NCBI GenBank assembly: GCA_003427395.1
Contig: BFEA01000723.1
Span: 510,867-568,582, forward strand
DNA: 57,716 bases
Direction of reading: 5' to 3'
From: Chara braunii
Lineage: Eukaryota > Streptophyta > Charophyceae > Charales > Characeae
The notes under the pieces were generated by a model. It did no database searches. It was not told the DNA's origin and saw nothing but the letters and a program-made list of their open reading frames with translations. Each line of letters opens with the position of its first letter. Positions within the stretch are counted from its first letter, which is position 1. A program made the translations under genes and the position numbers. Positions 9,260 to 20,593 of this stretch are shown here, one piece after another.

Positions 9260-10649
9260 TGCGAGGATCTGGTTCCTCGGCAAGCCTAAGGGGCCCTGAT
9301 ACAGAGTGCCCGCCCTAAGCGAAGGTGGGCCTAACAAATCACGAGAGGCCCATTGTTGTCAATTTCGTATTTGGGGTCCAGGCAGTTGTGTCGCGCCATT
9401 TGGTTGAGGGAACACAGGAGAGAAGGTTAACAACAGTCGTATTTTTCATCACCACTTCAAGATACCCTTCACCACTTCAGGATGCAGCCTGCCTAAACAG
9501 GTGGTTTTCAGGGTCTTCAGACCTTCCACCACTTCACGACACCCTTCACCACTTAAGGATGCAGCCTGCCTAAACAGGTGGTTTTCAGGGTCTTCGGACC
9601 TTTCACCACTTCAGGACCATTCAGGATGTTCAGACTGCCCAAAACTCTCACTTCACCACTTCAGGATGCAGCCTACCTAAACAGGTGGTTTTCAGGGTCT
9701 TCGGACCTTTCATCACTTCAGGACCATTCGGGATTTTCAGACTGCCCAAAACTCTCACTTCATAATTTTCATTCCTGAATTTTCAGCTACTCGTTAACCG
9801 CTTGTGGAACACAGGCCCAAACAGCAAAGACTGCCTTCGGCCTTCGAGGCTTTTCTAAAATGCAGGCCCTGGGCAGGAATCGCAGCAACATACACAGACA
9901 GTTGAAGAGCCTAACCGAACGAGGCCCAGTAGCTGCAGCAGAGGCACAGCCTCCTGGGGTCTACCGGAAGCTTCTGGGCACAGGCCCAGCTCAGCCAGGC
10001 CGCCGAGGCAGGCAGACTCTTCCATATAGGAAAGAGCTCACTGCCTGGAGCCGCATTCAAGCACTTGCCAGTTTGTGCGGCAGTGCTGCTGGAGCATAGA
10101 CTCGCGTGCTGCTGTGCGCTAAGGGCAATGTGCTGTGCGCGTGCAGTCGTGCGAGAAGAAGGGCGCTGCTGAGGGAAGCGCCATAGCCCAGCCTCTATAG
10201 CTGGTCGGGGCTTGGACTACAGTGTGGCGTAGGGGTGGTCTTCGGGTGTACAGAGGGAAGACGTGGGTGAAAGTCGAGGGAGAGAGAGAAAAATGATGAT
10301 GATGATTATGATGTGAGGGCACATACCTGGTATTGGCGATGGTCTGCATTGGTCGACATCTTCAAGTACTTCGTTGGCTGCTGACGTCAACAGTTGCATT
10401 GTCATTTAGTAGGCAGATAGTAGCTGTGTAGGGAGTAGGCTGGGCACCCAAGTAGGGAGAAGGGCCTGGACACTTGTGTTGGTGGTGGCGAGAGCAAGCT
10501 CTCATTGACATTCGGTTTTCAGTGCTACGATTTTCCATTGGTGTTATATTGGTGCAATACTGCTTTTTGGACACTGTGATACTTTCTGATGTTCAATGTG
10601 ATTGTGCAATCTGGATATTGTCATCTTGCTATTGCTCATTTTCCTTGCA
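9260..10649 (+). repeat. 3' LTR of Ty3-A
   Basis: 1390 bp, TGCGAGG...TTGCA. It matches the 5' LTR except for an extra block at about 9419-9805. The right flank (aagtg) does not repeat the left flank (gcaag), so the target duplication has been lost or the ends belong to different events. Confidence 0.9.
9409..9815. mobile_element. Small non-autonomous insertion (MITE-like) inside the Ty3-A 3' LTR
   Basis: The 5' LTR has a single 'ggaacacagg'; the 3' LTR has it twice (9409-9418 and 9806-9815), flanking 387 bp of new sequence. That is a 10 bp target-site duplication, the length range of Mutator-like elements (8-11 bp). The insert ends are weakly inverted: it starts agagaaggttaacaac and, in reverse, ends acaagcggttaacgag. 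Inside are about three copies of a module with 'gcagcctgcctaaacagg' and 'tggttttcagggtcttcgg' and two copies of 'actgcccaaaactctcacttca'. No protein is encoded. Confidence 0.6.
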
Positions 10650-11151
10650 AAGTGGTGAGTAGTGGATCGAGGGTCATCGTATGCAGTTGGCAGGCCGTGG
10701 ATGCATCTGGCCGCAGCCACGGTCAGAGGAGAGTGAATTTTCTGCCAGACCATGACGTCACATCACATCACGAACAAAAGAAACAGGAAAAAAAATAATA
10801 TTTTTGAACTCGCCTCTGGCCGTGACTGCAGTCAGCATCCGCGGGGTGTTTTTCTTAGTAATTATGGGGATCATTTTTGATAGGTCTCCCTCAACTACTC
10901 ACCTTTTCCACAAAAGTCAGAAATATGGCCGGTGCCAGGAAAAGAGTCTGGCACCAAACGAGTTTGGCCTCCGTCATAGTCAAGGTAGGGGCTGGTGGAC
11001 GCTATGGGCTTTGAGCCCGCGTCCTCATGCTATGTCAGTAACTACCATACCATAGTATGACCCATTGCAGACAAAACCGAGTGCTAGAACTTGTAAACAG
11101 CAATGCATACGCCGCTCAAAAGTGGTGGGAACCCATACCCTAATTCAATCA
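10650..11151. other. Non-coding stretch between Ty3-A and a solo LTR
   Basis: No protein-like frame and no similarity to the elements in the window. It contains short A-rich runs near 10785-10800. Nothing else is recognised. Confidence 0.5.
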
Positions 11152-12197
11152 TGAAAGGCCTTCCACGATTCAGACCCCAAATTCGGATCTTAGGGTCAGA
11201 GGCCTTGGTCAGGAGAGGCCTAGTTCGTCAAGCTCAGAAAAGACACAGTCGGGTACCTCAGCAGACCAGTCCAACAGGCCCTCCGCAAACAGTCACATCT
11301 CAGGGACAAAAGTCACGTCTCATAATGAAAAGTCATATTGAAGAGTCACATCCCACGAGTGAAAGGCCAGTCCTATAGGAAAAGAGTCGTGTCCCAGAGG
11401 CAGGAGTCACAGTCCACAGTCAAATCCATATGCCAAAATCGAAAAATCATGACTCAAAGGCCCAAGCAGCAGCAGACCAATGGAAATCCGGGAAGGTTCC
11501 AGGCCTGACATTCAGAAGCATACAGGCCATGGGGATGTGGTACCGGAACGAATCAGGTCCCAAGAAGCAGAGGCTGGCACGAGTTTAAGTGCAATCCAAG
11601 ACTACAAAAGGACTGGCCAGCCTCCCATTTGATCAGATTGCTCATTCGCAAGAAGCGTGGAAGTGCTGGTGCACTTGTGCACTGTAGTGAAGGGCAGAGC
11701 GCTGAAGCCAGAGTGCTGCGCTAAGAGAGAGAGAGAGAGAGGAAGTGTTAGCACTGGCAGGGAGAAGGCAGCCATAGCTGCGCCTGTGCAGGGTGTTAGT
11801 AGTGGACTTCAGATAGTTAGTAGGCATGTTAGTGGGTGTATTCAGAGCAGATCTTTGAGTAGAAAATAGTGAGTGTGCACGCATTTAGGGAGAGAAGATA
11901 CAGCAAGGACATAGCTAGGGAGAAGACCAGTGAAGAGAAGAGATTCAAAAGAGAGAAGAGTAGTGAGGAGGGGATACTTACTTGAGAGCTTATGCTGGTT
12001 AATGGTTACCTTTTGTATGCGCTGATGAGCGCTGGTGACTTGAACTCTTATTGCTCTTGTAATACTTACTGGACATGATAAGCTGCGCTACCTGGTCTTC
12101 ATCTCTCTGGTCTCCAGTGTGAAATCTGTGTGATCTCATACATGCATGTGGTGTGAATATGTGCGCTCACTGGTGATTAACTTGGAGGTTCATTGCA
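11152..12197 (+). repeat. Solo LTR related to Ty3-B LTRs
   Basis: 1046 bp starting TGAAAGG and ending TTGCA, with ATCA on both flanks (11148-11151 and 12198-12201). It shares ordered blocks with the Ty3-B LTR: 'gtggaagtgct...gcacttgtgc', 'ggcagccatagctgc', 'ttcagagcagatctttg' and 'gctgatgagcgctgg'. A TATA-like TACAAAA lies at 11603-11609, at the place where Ty3-B has TATAAAA. No internal region is attached, which fits recombination between two LTRs. A (GA)n run lies near 11724-11742. Confidence 0.75.
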
Positions 12198-14249
12198 ATC
12201 ACCAACCTGGCTAAATAAAACATCCTTTTCGGTACGGTTGAGAACCTGTGCAAAACCAAATCAGCCCGGACTCAAGCATCCTTCAACCCACCTTACCTTT
12301 TTGAAAAACGTTGCCCCCCAGCCTAACCTACTGGCACGAAAGCACCCAGCAGCCGACGCAAAAGCCAAACAGAGGCATGCACCACATTAGCAACCTTGGA
12401 AGCAAGAGCCATTGCTGAAACAGTCGCCGCTACATCCACGCGCTACTGGACATACTACATGCATGTACCACCATGCTCGGACATCCCTCCCACACCAGCG
12501 GACAATTACTGCCCCTGCCATGACTTGCAGACACACGGGCTACCAAACGTCCCAGGAAACAAAGAAGTATGTTGCTACTGCATCTTTTGGCCCACAGCCA
12601 TAAACGGTGAAGACTCGTAGCTGCCTTTCCCTCCCCTCCTACTTCCAAGTTCAAACTACCTGACAACAAAAAAAACAAAAAAAACTCCGGCCCCTTAAAT
12701 TCTACAGTGATGCCAAGAACCCCACCTAACTAAAACATACCCCCCTACCTACAGCAATAACGGCTACCATAGCAGTCACTACTCGCTGCTTTGCAGCTCC
12801 TGCAACAGCACCCACCCACCCACCATCCTGCAAATTACACTACCCCTCTCCACTTATGCCCCCCACTTGCAACATGTCCCGCCCACTACCTGTATTGTCC
12901 TCCTCCCCCTCATGCTTGCGAATTGGCTCAAGTCCACAATGCCCCTCCATCCTCTCCCATGAATACTCCGCTCTCCTGATGGAATTGACAGCAAGCAACA
13001 TTAACTCAATTGACATTAACATAATACGGATATTCGGCTTGAGTTCAACAGCTACATTCACTGTTGCGGATACTCATATGCTCCTCTATCCCTCACAATC
13101 TCCCTCATGCTCCCGCTGCTCGGCCAGGCCTCTGTGCCACCGTCATCCTCCTACCGCCACTCCTGCACAGAGGTCTCTCAGCTCTGCTCCTGCAGCTCGA
13201 AGTGTTCGGCAAACTGCAGCGAATGCAGCACTCACCAACGCTGTGACAGCTCCAACTAGTGCTACACTACCGATGGCTACTGTCGAAGAGGCTTCGTCAT
13301 CCCAGACTCTTCGCAATCAGGTGTGGACTACACCATCCCCACATGCCCGGTATCTAATGCTGTTGTTCCACCCCCCTCCGCTCCCCCCTATCTCCTTCGT
13401 CTCCCATCCTTCCCACCTCCTTCCTATTGGGAGCCAGAGGCAGACCCTGTGATGAGCCGTTACGGGTGCTACATGGCGAAAAGCGCTTCATATCGTGCAC
13501 CCCCCTCTCCTCGGCGGAAAAAGCCAGGAGTAAGGTAGCTAATGCTACCCCTGCTCCCCCCACTCACCCTACTCCAACTTCTCTTCCTCTCCTCTCCCCT
13601 TCTAAATCCTCTACTTCATACCACTACCACGTTGAGGAACATTTCAATGCTTGGAGCCCTCCTTCTCCTCCCTCTTTGATTACTGACCTGTGTTTTCCAG
13701 TGCAGGTCCTGTGCGTCAATGACTTAGACACTGAGTGAGGTATGGTCCGTTCTCTACTTCCGCAGAGTTGCCGTGTTTACACACGTCCTCTCCGCGTGCG
13801 CGCACGCACACACACACACACACACACACACGCATACAAGGGTTAAAGGTAAAAGAGTTTGAGGATTGCTAAAGGCAGAAAAACGGCAGCCCAAATGAAT
13901 CATTCAAGCGTCAGAATTAGGACTACGAGCTGACTACCAGGACAGGCATAATGTGGATGTTGATTCTCGTATGCAATCGTGTTTTCATTTTTCAATTTTT
14001 TCCTTTTGACCCTCCCTGGGACTGATGCCATATGATTTGTTGGCATATACCATAAGCCTGTTAAATACTCGGACCCTGAGATGAAACGATGATTATGGGA
14101 TGAAGATGGACCTCCATATAAAAACTTGGTGGGACTGGCTGGCCTTTACATCCAATATGCGTACAACTCGCACGCCCCACAATAAGGCAGAACCAACAAA
14201 CGTGATCGCGGCTTGCATTTGGTCCCCATCTCTCATTGCTTGTCGGTTC
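12198..14249. other. C-rich non-coding region
   Basis: Strongly C-rich on the plus strand between about 12200 and 13720, so long open frames (for example 12856-13452, 198 codons, rich in Ser/Pro/Leu) arise without protein-like features. From 13740 the composition becomes mixed. I recognise no gene and no element ends. Confidence 0.45.
13807..13830. repeat. (CA)n microsatellite
   Basis: Twelve uninterrupted CA units. Confidence 0.9.
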
Positions 14250-14259
14250 CCTCAGACAT

Positions 14260-14425
14260 TTTTTTCTTCCCTTTTTTCCCCCCTTGTTTTCTTTCCTACC
14301 TTTTTTGTAACTTTTTTTTTCTTCTTCTTTTTTTTTTTTCCCTTCCCTGTGTTTCTCTTTTTCTTCTTTTTTTTTTTTCCTCTTTTTCTTTTTGCTTTTT
14401 TTCTTCTTCCTTTTTTTTCGTACCC
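14260..14425. repeat. Polypyrimidine tract (T/C-rich, TTC-like)
   Basis: About 165 bases almost entirely T and C. The opposite strand gives Lys/Glu-rich open frames (for example the 138-codon frame at 14061-14477) that are artefacts of this composition. Confidence 0.85.
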
Positions 14426-16136
14426 TGCGTTCCTTTTGGACACCTCCAAATAAAACAGTGTTTGGCCAGCAGTGCAAAAATTACAACATGGCACTCTCAG
14501 CTGGTGGATTCATGTACGCACGCGCCCACCCAAGACAAGGGGATCCCATCGAAACGCTTCAAACCCAGTGGAAGCGAAGTACCACGACGAATCTGATCAC
14601 ACCCGCCCTTGTTTTTCGCCTCCATTTGCCCCGCGTCAATCAGCATCGTATGTCTGCAATTTTTTCTTTTTTTGCTTGTTTTTGTTCCTGTGATGTTTTT
14701 CCATTTTCTTTGACGTTGCTTGCCTAGGAAGGAATCGATCACAACAGTCGGGCCACAAAGCGTAGAAATTGACGAGAGGTAGGTACTATTTAGAGCTGCT
14801 AGCATCCGGAACACTCCCACCATTTCCAACGCATGCACTCAGCTTGGCCCGTATCATTCACCGGACCTAGCTACAGCGCGGACTCCATTTTTCAGCATGC
14901 TCGAATTTCATCGGGAGAGCACAGGGTTCTCCAGAAGACTTCGGTTTTGTGCAGCTGCCTGAGCCATGGACTACCAAGTGGATCAAGCTCTGGTGGATCG
15001 GCTGATTGGCGACGAAGAAGACACGGCATAAGCCATTGCTCTTTTTGCCTCATACTATAGGCGCACTCTGCCTACTAGTACACCACTCTGCTCTTGTCTA
15101 TACACGAATCTCACTGACGCGTAGCCTATCAAGCTGCGTGTGCACGCCCTAGGGATGATCACATGCTTCTTCATCCCTTACAACTTGCTACTCTGGGCTA
15201 TCTGCAAGGCACTCGCGCTGGGCTCGATGGCGCTGAAACAAATGAGAGAATGGGGGTCGCAGTTGAAATATTTGCTTATGTGCTTCTCGCATTCATTGCA
15301 CTACTTGCTTTCCTTTCTTTTGTAGCCTTCTTGCATCATCTGCAAACGCTGCCGACGCCATCTTCACTTCGACTTCCTAAGCATATGTGACGAAGACCAG
15401 GTGTTCCCCTCTGATGAAACCGTGCATTAGTGGCTAGCGGCAGAAAAGCGCTTCAGGGATTGCCACTACCCTCCCTACTTTGATTGTCATGGCATGCTTC
15501 CCGCATTATGTGGAATTGCCTCTGGGTGCGTCAGCTCACCAACCAGGAGGGGGTCTTCTTTCAGATGAGGACTTGTACTGCGTATTGCTAAGTGTTCTCG
15601 TACTTTTGTATAATTCGTCAAGATGTTTTTGAAGAAATGTTCACAAGTTCATTGATAAATTTGTTTCAATTTTTTCTTTTTTTCTTGATTATTCTTTCTT
15701 TTTTTTTTTCCTCGCCTCACCATGCCTTTATTCTACGCTGCCTATTCTTTTGATCAAGTTGTGTTCCATTTTTTCTCCTCACCTCACCTTCCATCTATTC
15801 TATAATTTCTATCATGCGTGCGATTGACAAACTCTTCACATACTTTAATGGACGATAAAACGTTTGGATTAATTAAGATTCATCGACGAGGAAAATTAGT
15901 ATCGGCGGTTGATATCCCAGGTTTGTGCTCCCTTGATATATAGTTGTCACCTGCATGCATACTATCCTTCCAATATACAGCTTCCTTATCAGCAGTAGGA
16001 AAGGATGATATGGAGGATGATGCTGGTTCTATGATCTTGTTGGATGAAATAGAAGATCGATTGAATGGGTTTAGAAATTGCTGACTGAAAAGATATAGTC
16101 AAACAAACAACCTACTTGTATATATGTTTCCGCTTT
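14426..16136. other. Region without a supported gene; possible decayed coding remnant at 14970-15560
   Basis: From 14969 a frame reads MDYQVDQALVDRLIGDEEDTA before a stop. Later pieces in several frames (near 15330-15500) look protein-like but match nothing I can name, so they may be exons or remnants of an unknown element. T-rich runs lie at 15668-15712. The rest appears non-coding. Confidence 0.3.
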
Positions 16137-16450
16137 TTGGTTGATGGGTGACGGAGGTGGAGGAAAAAGGTGTGAGTTGGTTGGCTATGGTTGATGGGTG
16201 AAGGAGGTGGAGGAGGAAGAAGGTGCGAGGTGGTTGACTATGGTGGATGGGTGATGGAGGTGGAGGAGAAAGAAGATGTGAGGTGGTTGGCTATGGTGGA
16301 TGGGTGATGGAGGTGGAGGAGGAAGAAGGTGTGAGGTGGTTGGCTACGGTGGGTGGGTGATGGAGATGGAGGAGGAAGAAGGTGTGAGGTGGTTAGCTAT
16401 GGTGGATGGGTGACGGAGGTGGAGGAGGAAGAAGGAGGGGGGTTGACTAT
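16137..16450 (+). repeat. 53 bp minisatellite, six units
   Basis: The anchor 'gatgggtga' recurs at about 16143, 16193, 16246, 16299, 16352 and 16405, a period of 53 bp except for a shorter first unit. Each unit is purine-rich (ggaggtggaggaggaagaag) followed by 'gtgaggtggttggctatggt'. The period is not a multiple of three and stops occur, so it is not a protein repeat. Confidence 0.88.
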
Positions 16451-16963
16451 GCTACTTTCTAAGTTTCGGTCTTGCCCTCCTTCCGTCACCCCAATGTCCG
16501 AATTCTAAGAAAACTCAGATTTGCGAAAATCAGACTTGCAGCAGAAACTCAGACGTTGCAGAAACTCAGATATCTCAGATTTTTGTTCTTGCTGATTTTT
16601 CTAGGGAAGGGAGAGTCGAAAAACTCAGATCTGCGTTTGCTGACCTGAACGATGTCAGACACGTCCGTAACTTCACAGGCCCTCTGTATATACCCTGCAG
16701 ATGACCCTCCTAAAGTTGGGCCTCATTCCGTCGTTGTTTGCCCCTACTTGCCTTTTTCGAGCGTCGCTCGAGGTTCTAAGCGAACAGTTTGAAGAAGTCC
16801 ATTTGCTGTTTTTGTGGGAAAATGGTTATTATTCTTTTCGTTTACTTTTTCTCACTTTCCTTGCTCCAACCAATGCTTTTAAGCGGGACATGGAAATATG
16901 TCATGATGTTGTTGGGGCAGCAAGTCAACTCTCGTCAGCAAGTAGAATCCACTTTGATACCAA
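16451..16963. other. Non-coding stretch with 'aaactcaga' repeats, then leader remnant of a minus-strand element
   Basis: Between 16500 and 16635 'aaactcaga' occurs four times. Positions 16951-16962 read in reverse as TGGTATCAAAGT, a PBS variant next to the LTR at 16964. The adjoining bases resemble the start of the Ty3-C leader ('ttacttgctgg'). No gag is attached, so the element is truncated on this side. Confidence 0.5.
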
Positions 16964-18261
16964 TGTTACGATCCTGGCCAGTTTCGAAGTGCAAACTCAC
17001 AAGAAAGCACAATACCGTCCAATTGCAAAAAAAAATGAATGAACTTGAGAGGAGAGAGAGGGAAAGAAGAAGAAGAAGAAGAAGATGTACACCAGCAAAG
17101 ACCAATGATAATTCCCCTTCTTCTCACCACTCCAGTCTCCTCCTTTTCTCCTCCCCTCTTATTCTAACAATAAATAATAATAATAATAATAATAATAAAT
17201 GGTAGAACCAGAATCAATGTCTGAATCCCTCTTCTACTGCCAACACATTTGAGGTCCACCATAGCCATGGACGCCTCCCTCTTCCTCCTTCCTCCAGGCC
17301 GAGGCTATGGCAGACTGCTGAGGGCCTTGCCCCAACGCGCAAAAGACAACACAAAGCAGCTATGGCCTCTTCCTCTCCTGGCCGCCATGCCTGACTCTGC
17401 CTCGAAGCTTCTTGGTTTCTTGGTGCGGCTCTACCCCAACGGGGCCCTTCCAGATGCAGCGCCCAACAAGGTGATGAAGATGGCGTCCACCATAGCCAGG
17501 TAAGTACCCCTGGCGCTCCCCTCTCCTAGTCTCTTCGTCCTCTTCCTCCTACCCGTGCTCCTCCACCATAGCCAAGGTGGGGAGCCCCCACACAGCGCTG
17601 CACACTAGCGCTGCTCCTCCAGCGCTCTAGCAGCGTGACATCCAAACTTGCACGCAACAAATGAGGAGGAGCACTTCACTCCTCCTGGAGATATAGTGGC
17701 CAACTTGCCTCTTGGGCAGTGACTTCCAGGCCGCACGGCCTCCAAGCAACCGGTACCTCCTCCCTTTCAGAGGGAAACATCATTGCAGACTCTGATATCG
17801 CCCATACAGGCCCTACACTCAGACTACTTGGACTGGTACCCACCTAGACCTAGCCTACAACTACTAGGCCTCTAAAAATGCCAACTTTTTGTCTTTTTCT
17901 GCTCGGTCTCCAGTCCCTGACACATCTGCCGCTACTTGAATGGTACCGACCTACCTGCTACTTGAGTGTTTTTCCCCGCTGCTCTAATTGTTGCGGGCCT
18001 CCTCCCACTACTTGAGTGTTTTCCCCGCTGCAACCCTCAATGCCACAGCCACAGGTAAGTACCAGCCCTACAGGGCGTCCCAAGCAAGCAAGTACCCTTG
18101 CGGGTCACGCACACACTCAAGTCGTCAAGTACTCAGACAGGCATGCAGACCAGCGGGCACGCACACACTCTCAGCAGAGAACGGGAATCTCAGCAAGGCA
18201 TTCATTCCAGCGACAAAACTCAGAAGTCAGTTGTGTTCTCAGTCCGTGTTTGGGCAGGTCC
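16964..18261 (-). repeat. Ty3-C family LTR, minus strand, with adjacent PBS
   Basis: About 1.3 kb that matches 31777-33161 in reverse, including the 'cctctttcagagggaaacatcattg' block, 'ggaggagcacttcactcctcc' inverted repeat, 'gtaagtaccagccc' and the microsatellite-rich end (here gaagaagaag and aataataat). The left end TGTTACGATC abuts a PBS, so this is the 5' LTR of a minus-strand copy whose body is missing. Confidence 0.82.
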
Positions 18262-18354
18262 TTATTGCCGATTGCTTTGTTTGCTTCTCAGTGTCTCCCT
18301 TGATCCCTATCATCTTCCTTGTGCACTGCTTGTTTCCCGTTGCATCCCTGTGAT

Positions 18355-19601
18355 TAAAAGGGCCTTTACTCGATACAGGCCTTGTAAAAGTAAAGCATCG
18401 TGAAGGGGTATCTCGCCAGGACCCAGAAACGTGAAAGCAGGTCAAAGGTCAAGTTCTCTATCAAAGGGCACATTCTAAACTAAAGCAAAAGTCATTGCAG
18501 AAGGACATACCTGTTTGCCAGGAGGTGCACATGTCATGTCTGTTCAANNNNNNNNNNNNNNNNNNNNNNNNNNNNNNNNNNNNNNNNNNNNNNNNNNNNN
18601 NNNNNNNNNNNNNNNNNNNNNNNNNNNNNNNNNNNNNNNNNNNNNNNNNNNNNNNNNNNNNNNNNNNNNNNNNNNNNNNNNNNNNNNNNNNNNNNNNNNN
18701 NNNNNNNNNNNNNNNNNNNNNNNNNNNNNNNNNNNNNNNNNNNNNNNNNNNNNNNNNNNNNNNNNNNNNNNNNNNNNNNNNNNNNNNNNNNNNNNNNNNN
18801 NNNNNNNNNNNNNNNNNNNNNNNNNNNNNNNNNNNNNNNNNNNNNNNNNNNNNNNNNNNNNNNNNNNNNNNNNNNNNNNNNNNNNNNNNNNNNNNNNNNN
18901 NNNNNNNNNNNNNNNNNNNNNNNNNNNNNNNNNNNNNNNNNNNNNNNNNNNNNNNNNNNNNNNNNNNNNNNNNNNNNNNNNNNNNNNNNNNNNNNNNNNN
19001 NNNNNNNNNNNNNNNNNNNNNNNNNNNNNNNNNNNNNNNNNNNNNNNNNNNNNNNNNNNNNNNNNNNNNNNNNNNNNNNNNNNNNNNNNNNNNNNNNNNN
19101 NNNNNNNNNNNNNNNNNNNNNNNNNNNNNNNNNNNNNNNNNNNNNNNNNNNNNNNNNNNNNNNNNNNGCAGCCATAGCTGCCCAGCAAGTTAGTATAGAC
19201 TTAGAGGGTTAGTGGCAGTTATCTATGAGTAGCATTCAGAGTAGATCCTTGTGAGTGAGGAGTGTGTATGCATCATAGGAGGAAGGGACTGAGATAGAGA
19301 GTGTTCACACGAGGTTTGGCTATGAGGAATACATACCTGAGTTGGATGTGAACTGCAGAGGTGGCGCTGATGTGTAGTAGCCACTTAGTTGAGTAGGATG
19401 AGAGATTTGCAGAGTGCTGATGAGCGCTGGACTCAGGAAACTAAGAAACTCTTTGTAATCATAATTTTAATAATATAAGTTGTGCAACTCGGTTCTCTTC
19501 TCATCTACCTTTGTCTAACGTGTGGGACTTTCGATCATTGTGTGCGAGGATGATGCATGACATGTACACTCTTGTGTGAGATGGTCCCCAGGACCCATGC
19601 A
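18355..19601 (+). repeat. 5' LTR of Ty3-B, interrupted by an assembly gap
   Basis: The start TAAAAGGG corresponds to TGAAAGG in the solo LTR at 11152, so the TG end appears mutated to TA. The end GCA is four bases before the PBS. Bases 18547-19167 are N. Flanking sequence fixes the gap against 26272-26754 of the 3' LTR. Confidence 0.88.
18547..19167. other. Assembly gap (621 N)
   Basis: Run of N inside the Ty3-B 5' LTR. The 3' LTR has 483 bases at this place, so the gap size is probably overestimated by about 140 bases. The long open frames of X across it are meaningless. Confidence 0.98.
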
Positions 19602-19605
19602 AATT

Positions 19606-19617
19606 TGGTATCAGAGC
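19606..19617 (+). other. Primer-binding site of Ty3-B
   Basis: TGGTATCAGAGC, identical to the Ty3-A site, followed by 'ttgatgctcgttgc'. Confidence 0.9.
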
Positions 19618-20593
19618 TTGATGCTCGTTGCACTCATAGCGCTGGCATCATCAAGGCCGGCGAGAAGACAGGGTGTTGAAGNTGTGGTGATGGAGGATTA
19701 GTGGAGGAAGGGAGGAGGAGAAGAAGTGTTTTGTTAGTAGGGGAGCAGGCCGAAGGAGAAGGGGCGAATGTACTTACCTGGAGCGTGCGGAGCGTNGTGG
19801 AGCATCATCGGCGGTATCTTCAAGAAGAGAGAAGCACCTCCTGCCCTTAACCTGCATGCATGTGTGTGTCCCCTACCTTCTCTCTCTTCCCCTCTGAAGG
19901 TGACTGCTGCTGGACTGGAAGTCAGGACTGGATCTGGATCATCGTAGTGTGTCAGAGTCTGAGAGTCAAAGTTTGGATGGTCCCAAATGCAATGTGTCAG
20001 GAACTGATCACGTAAGGTTGGGGGTCAGTATTCTGTTGGTAGAGTTAGAGTTCTCTCCTGCCCCTCTTGCTACTTAGGCTGTGTCACGTCATCAGGGACT
20101 GTAAATCGATGTGGGTTGTGGCCACATGCCACGCCAGATCGCAAGTACCAGGCAACGTAAGTATGGTGACGAACACCTACAGGGCCAGTTAAGCCAGAAA
20201 GAAAGAAAAAATCGAGCAAAGTATTATTGTCTGGTTGACTACGTGTGTCATCTGCATCTGACATTTTTGCGCTTTACTCCATACCTGCATCCAAACAGCC
20301 AGCCAGTTAGATAAACAAACAGGCATAGAGGGGGAAATACAGCAAGCAAGATACAAGAAACGCATTGCAAGAGTCTGATCCAGGAAAGCGAGACAGTATA
20401 AAAAAAACAGGAGATATATACATACATACAAGAGCAAACACTGTTTTGATTAAGTAGTCATTGTGCGCAGCACCTTCTACAGTCAACAAAAAAAAAAAAC
20501 GAAGTACAGTACTCCATTCACCACTCCTTAAGACTGCGTAAGCAAGCAAGTCTGAGTGGGATAGTGCTGTGGTGAGTCGGTGGAGGACCACCT
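19618..20593 (+). other. Leader of Ty3-B
   Basis: About 1 kb without a protein-like frame. Contains two single N positions (19682, 19796), an A-rich run at 20489-20500, and a TACTTACCTGG motif at 19772-19782 also seen in several LTRs. Nothing else recognised. Confidence 0.6.

Larger units (their letters stand above)
1682..10649 (+). mobile_element. Ty3-A: degenerate chromovirus-type Ty3/gypsy LTR retrotransposon
   Basis: About 9.0 kb. In order: 5' LTR, tRNA primer-binding site, 1.3 kb leader, gag with CCHC knuckle, protease, reverse transcriptase, partial RNase H, integrase, chromodomain, polypurine tract, 3' LTR. Both LTRs begin TGCGAGG and end TTGCA. The order RT-RH-IN is that of Ty3/gypsy. 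All genes carry stops or frameshifts, so it cannot act on its own. It belongs to the same family as Ty3-D. Confidence 0.93.

Noticed and set aside
1682-10649. Target-site duplication around Ty3-A
   Set aside because: Flanks gcaag and aagtg do not match.
12856-13452. 198-codon open frame, possible gene
   Set aside because: Ser/Pro/Leu-rich because the strand is C-rich; overlapping frames are equally open, and there is no domain or conserved pattern.
14061-14477. Lys/Glu-rich 138-codon frame on the minus strand
   Set aside because: A product of the polypyrimidine tract; the charged run is (AAG/GAA)n translation.
14969-15560. Possible transposase or host exon remnant
   Set aside because: Protein-like pieces occur in several frames, but I could not match them to a family and will not name one.
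18495-19193. Long open frames across N runs (also 41256-42609)
   Set aside because: They consist of X from gaps.
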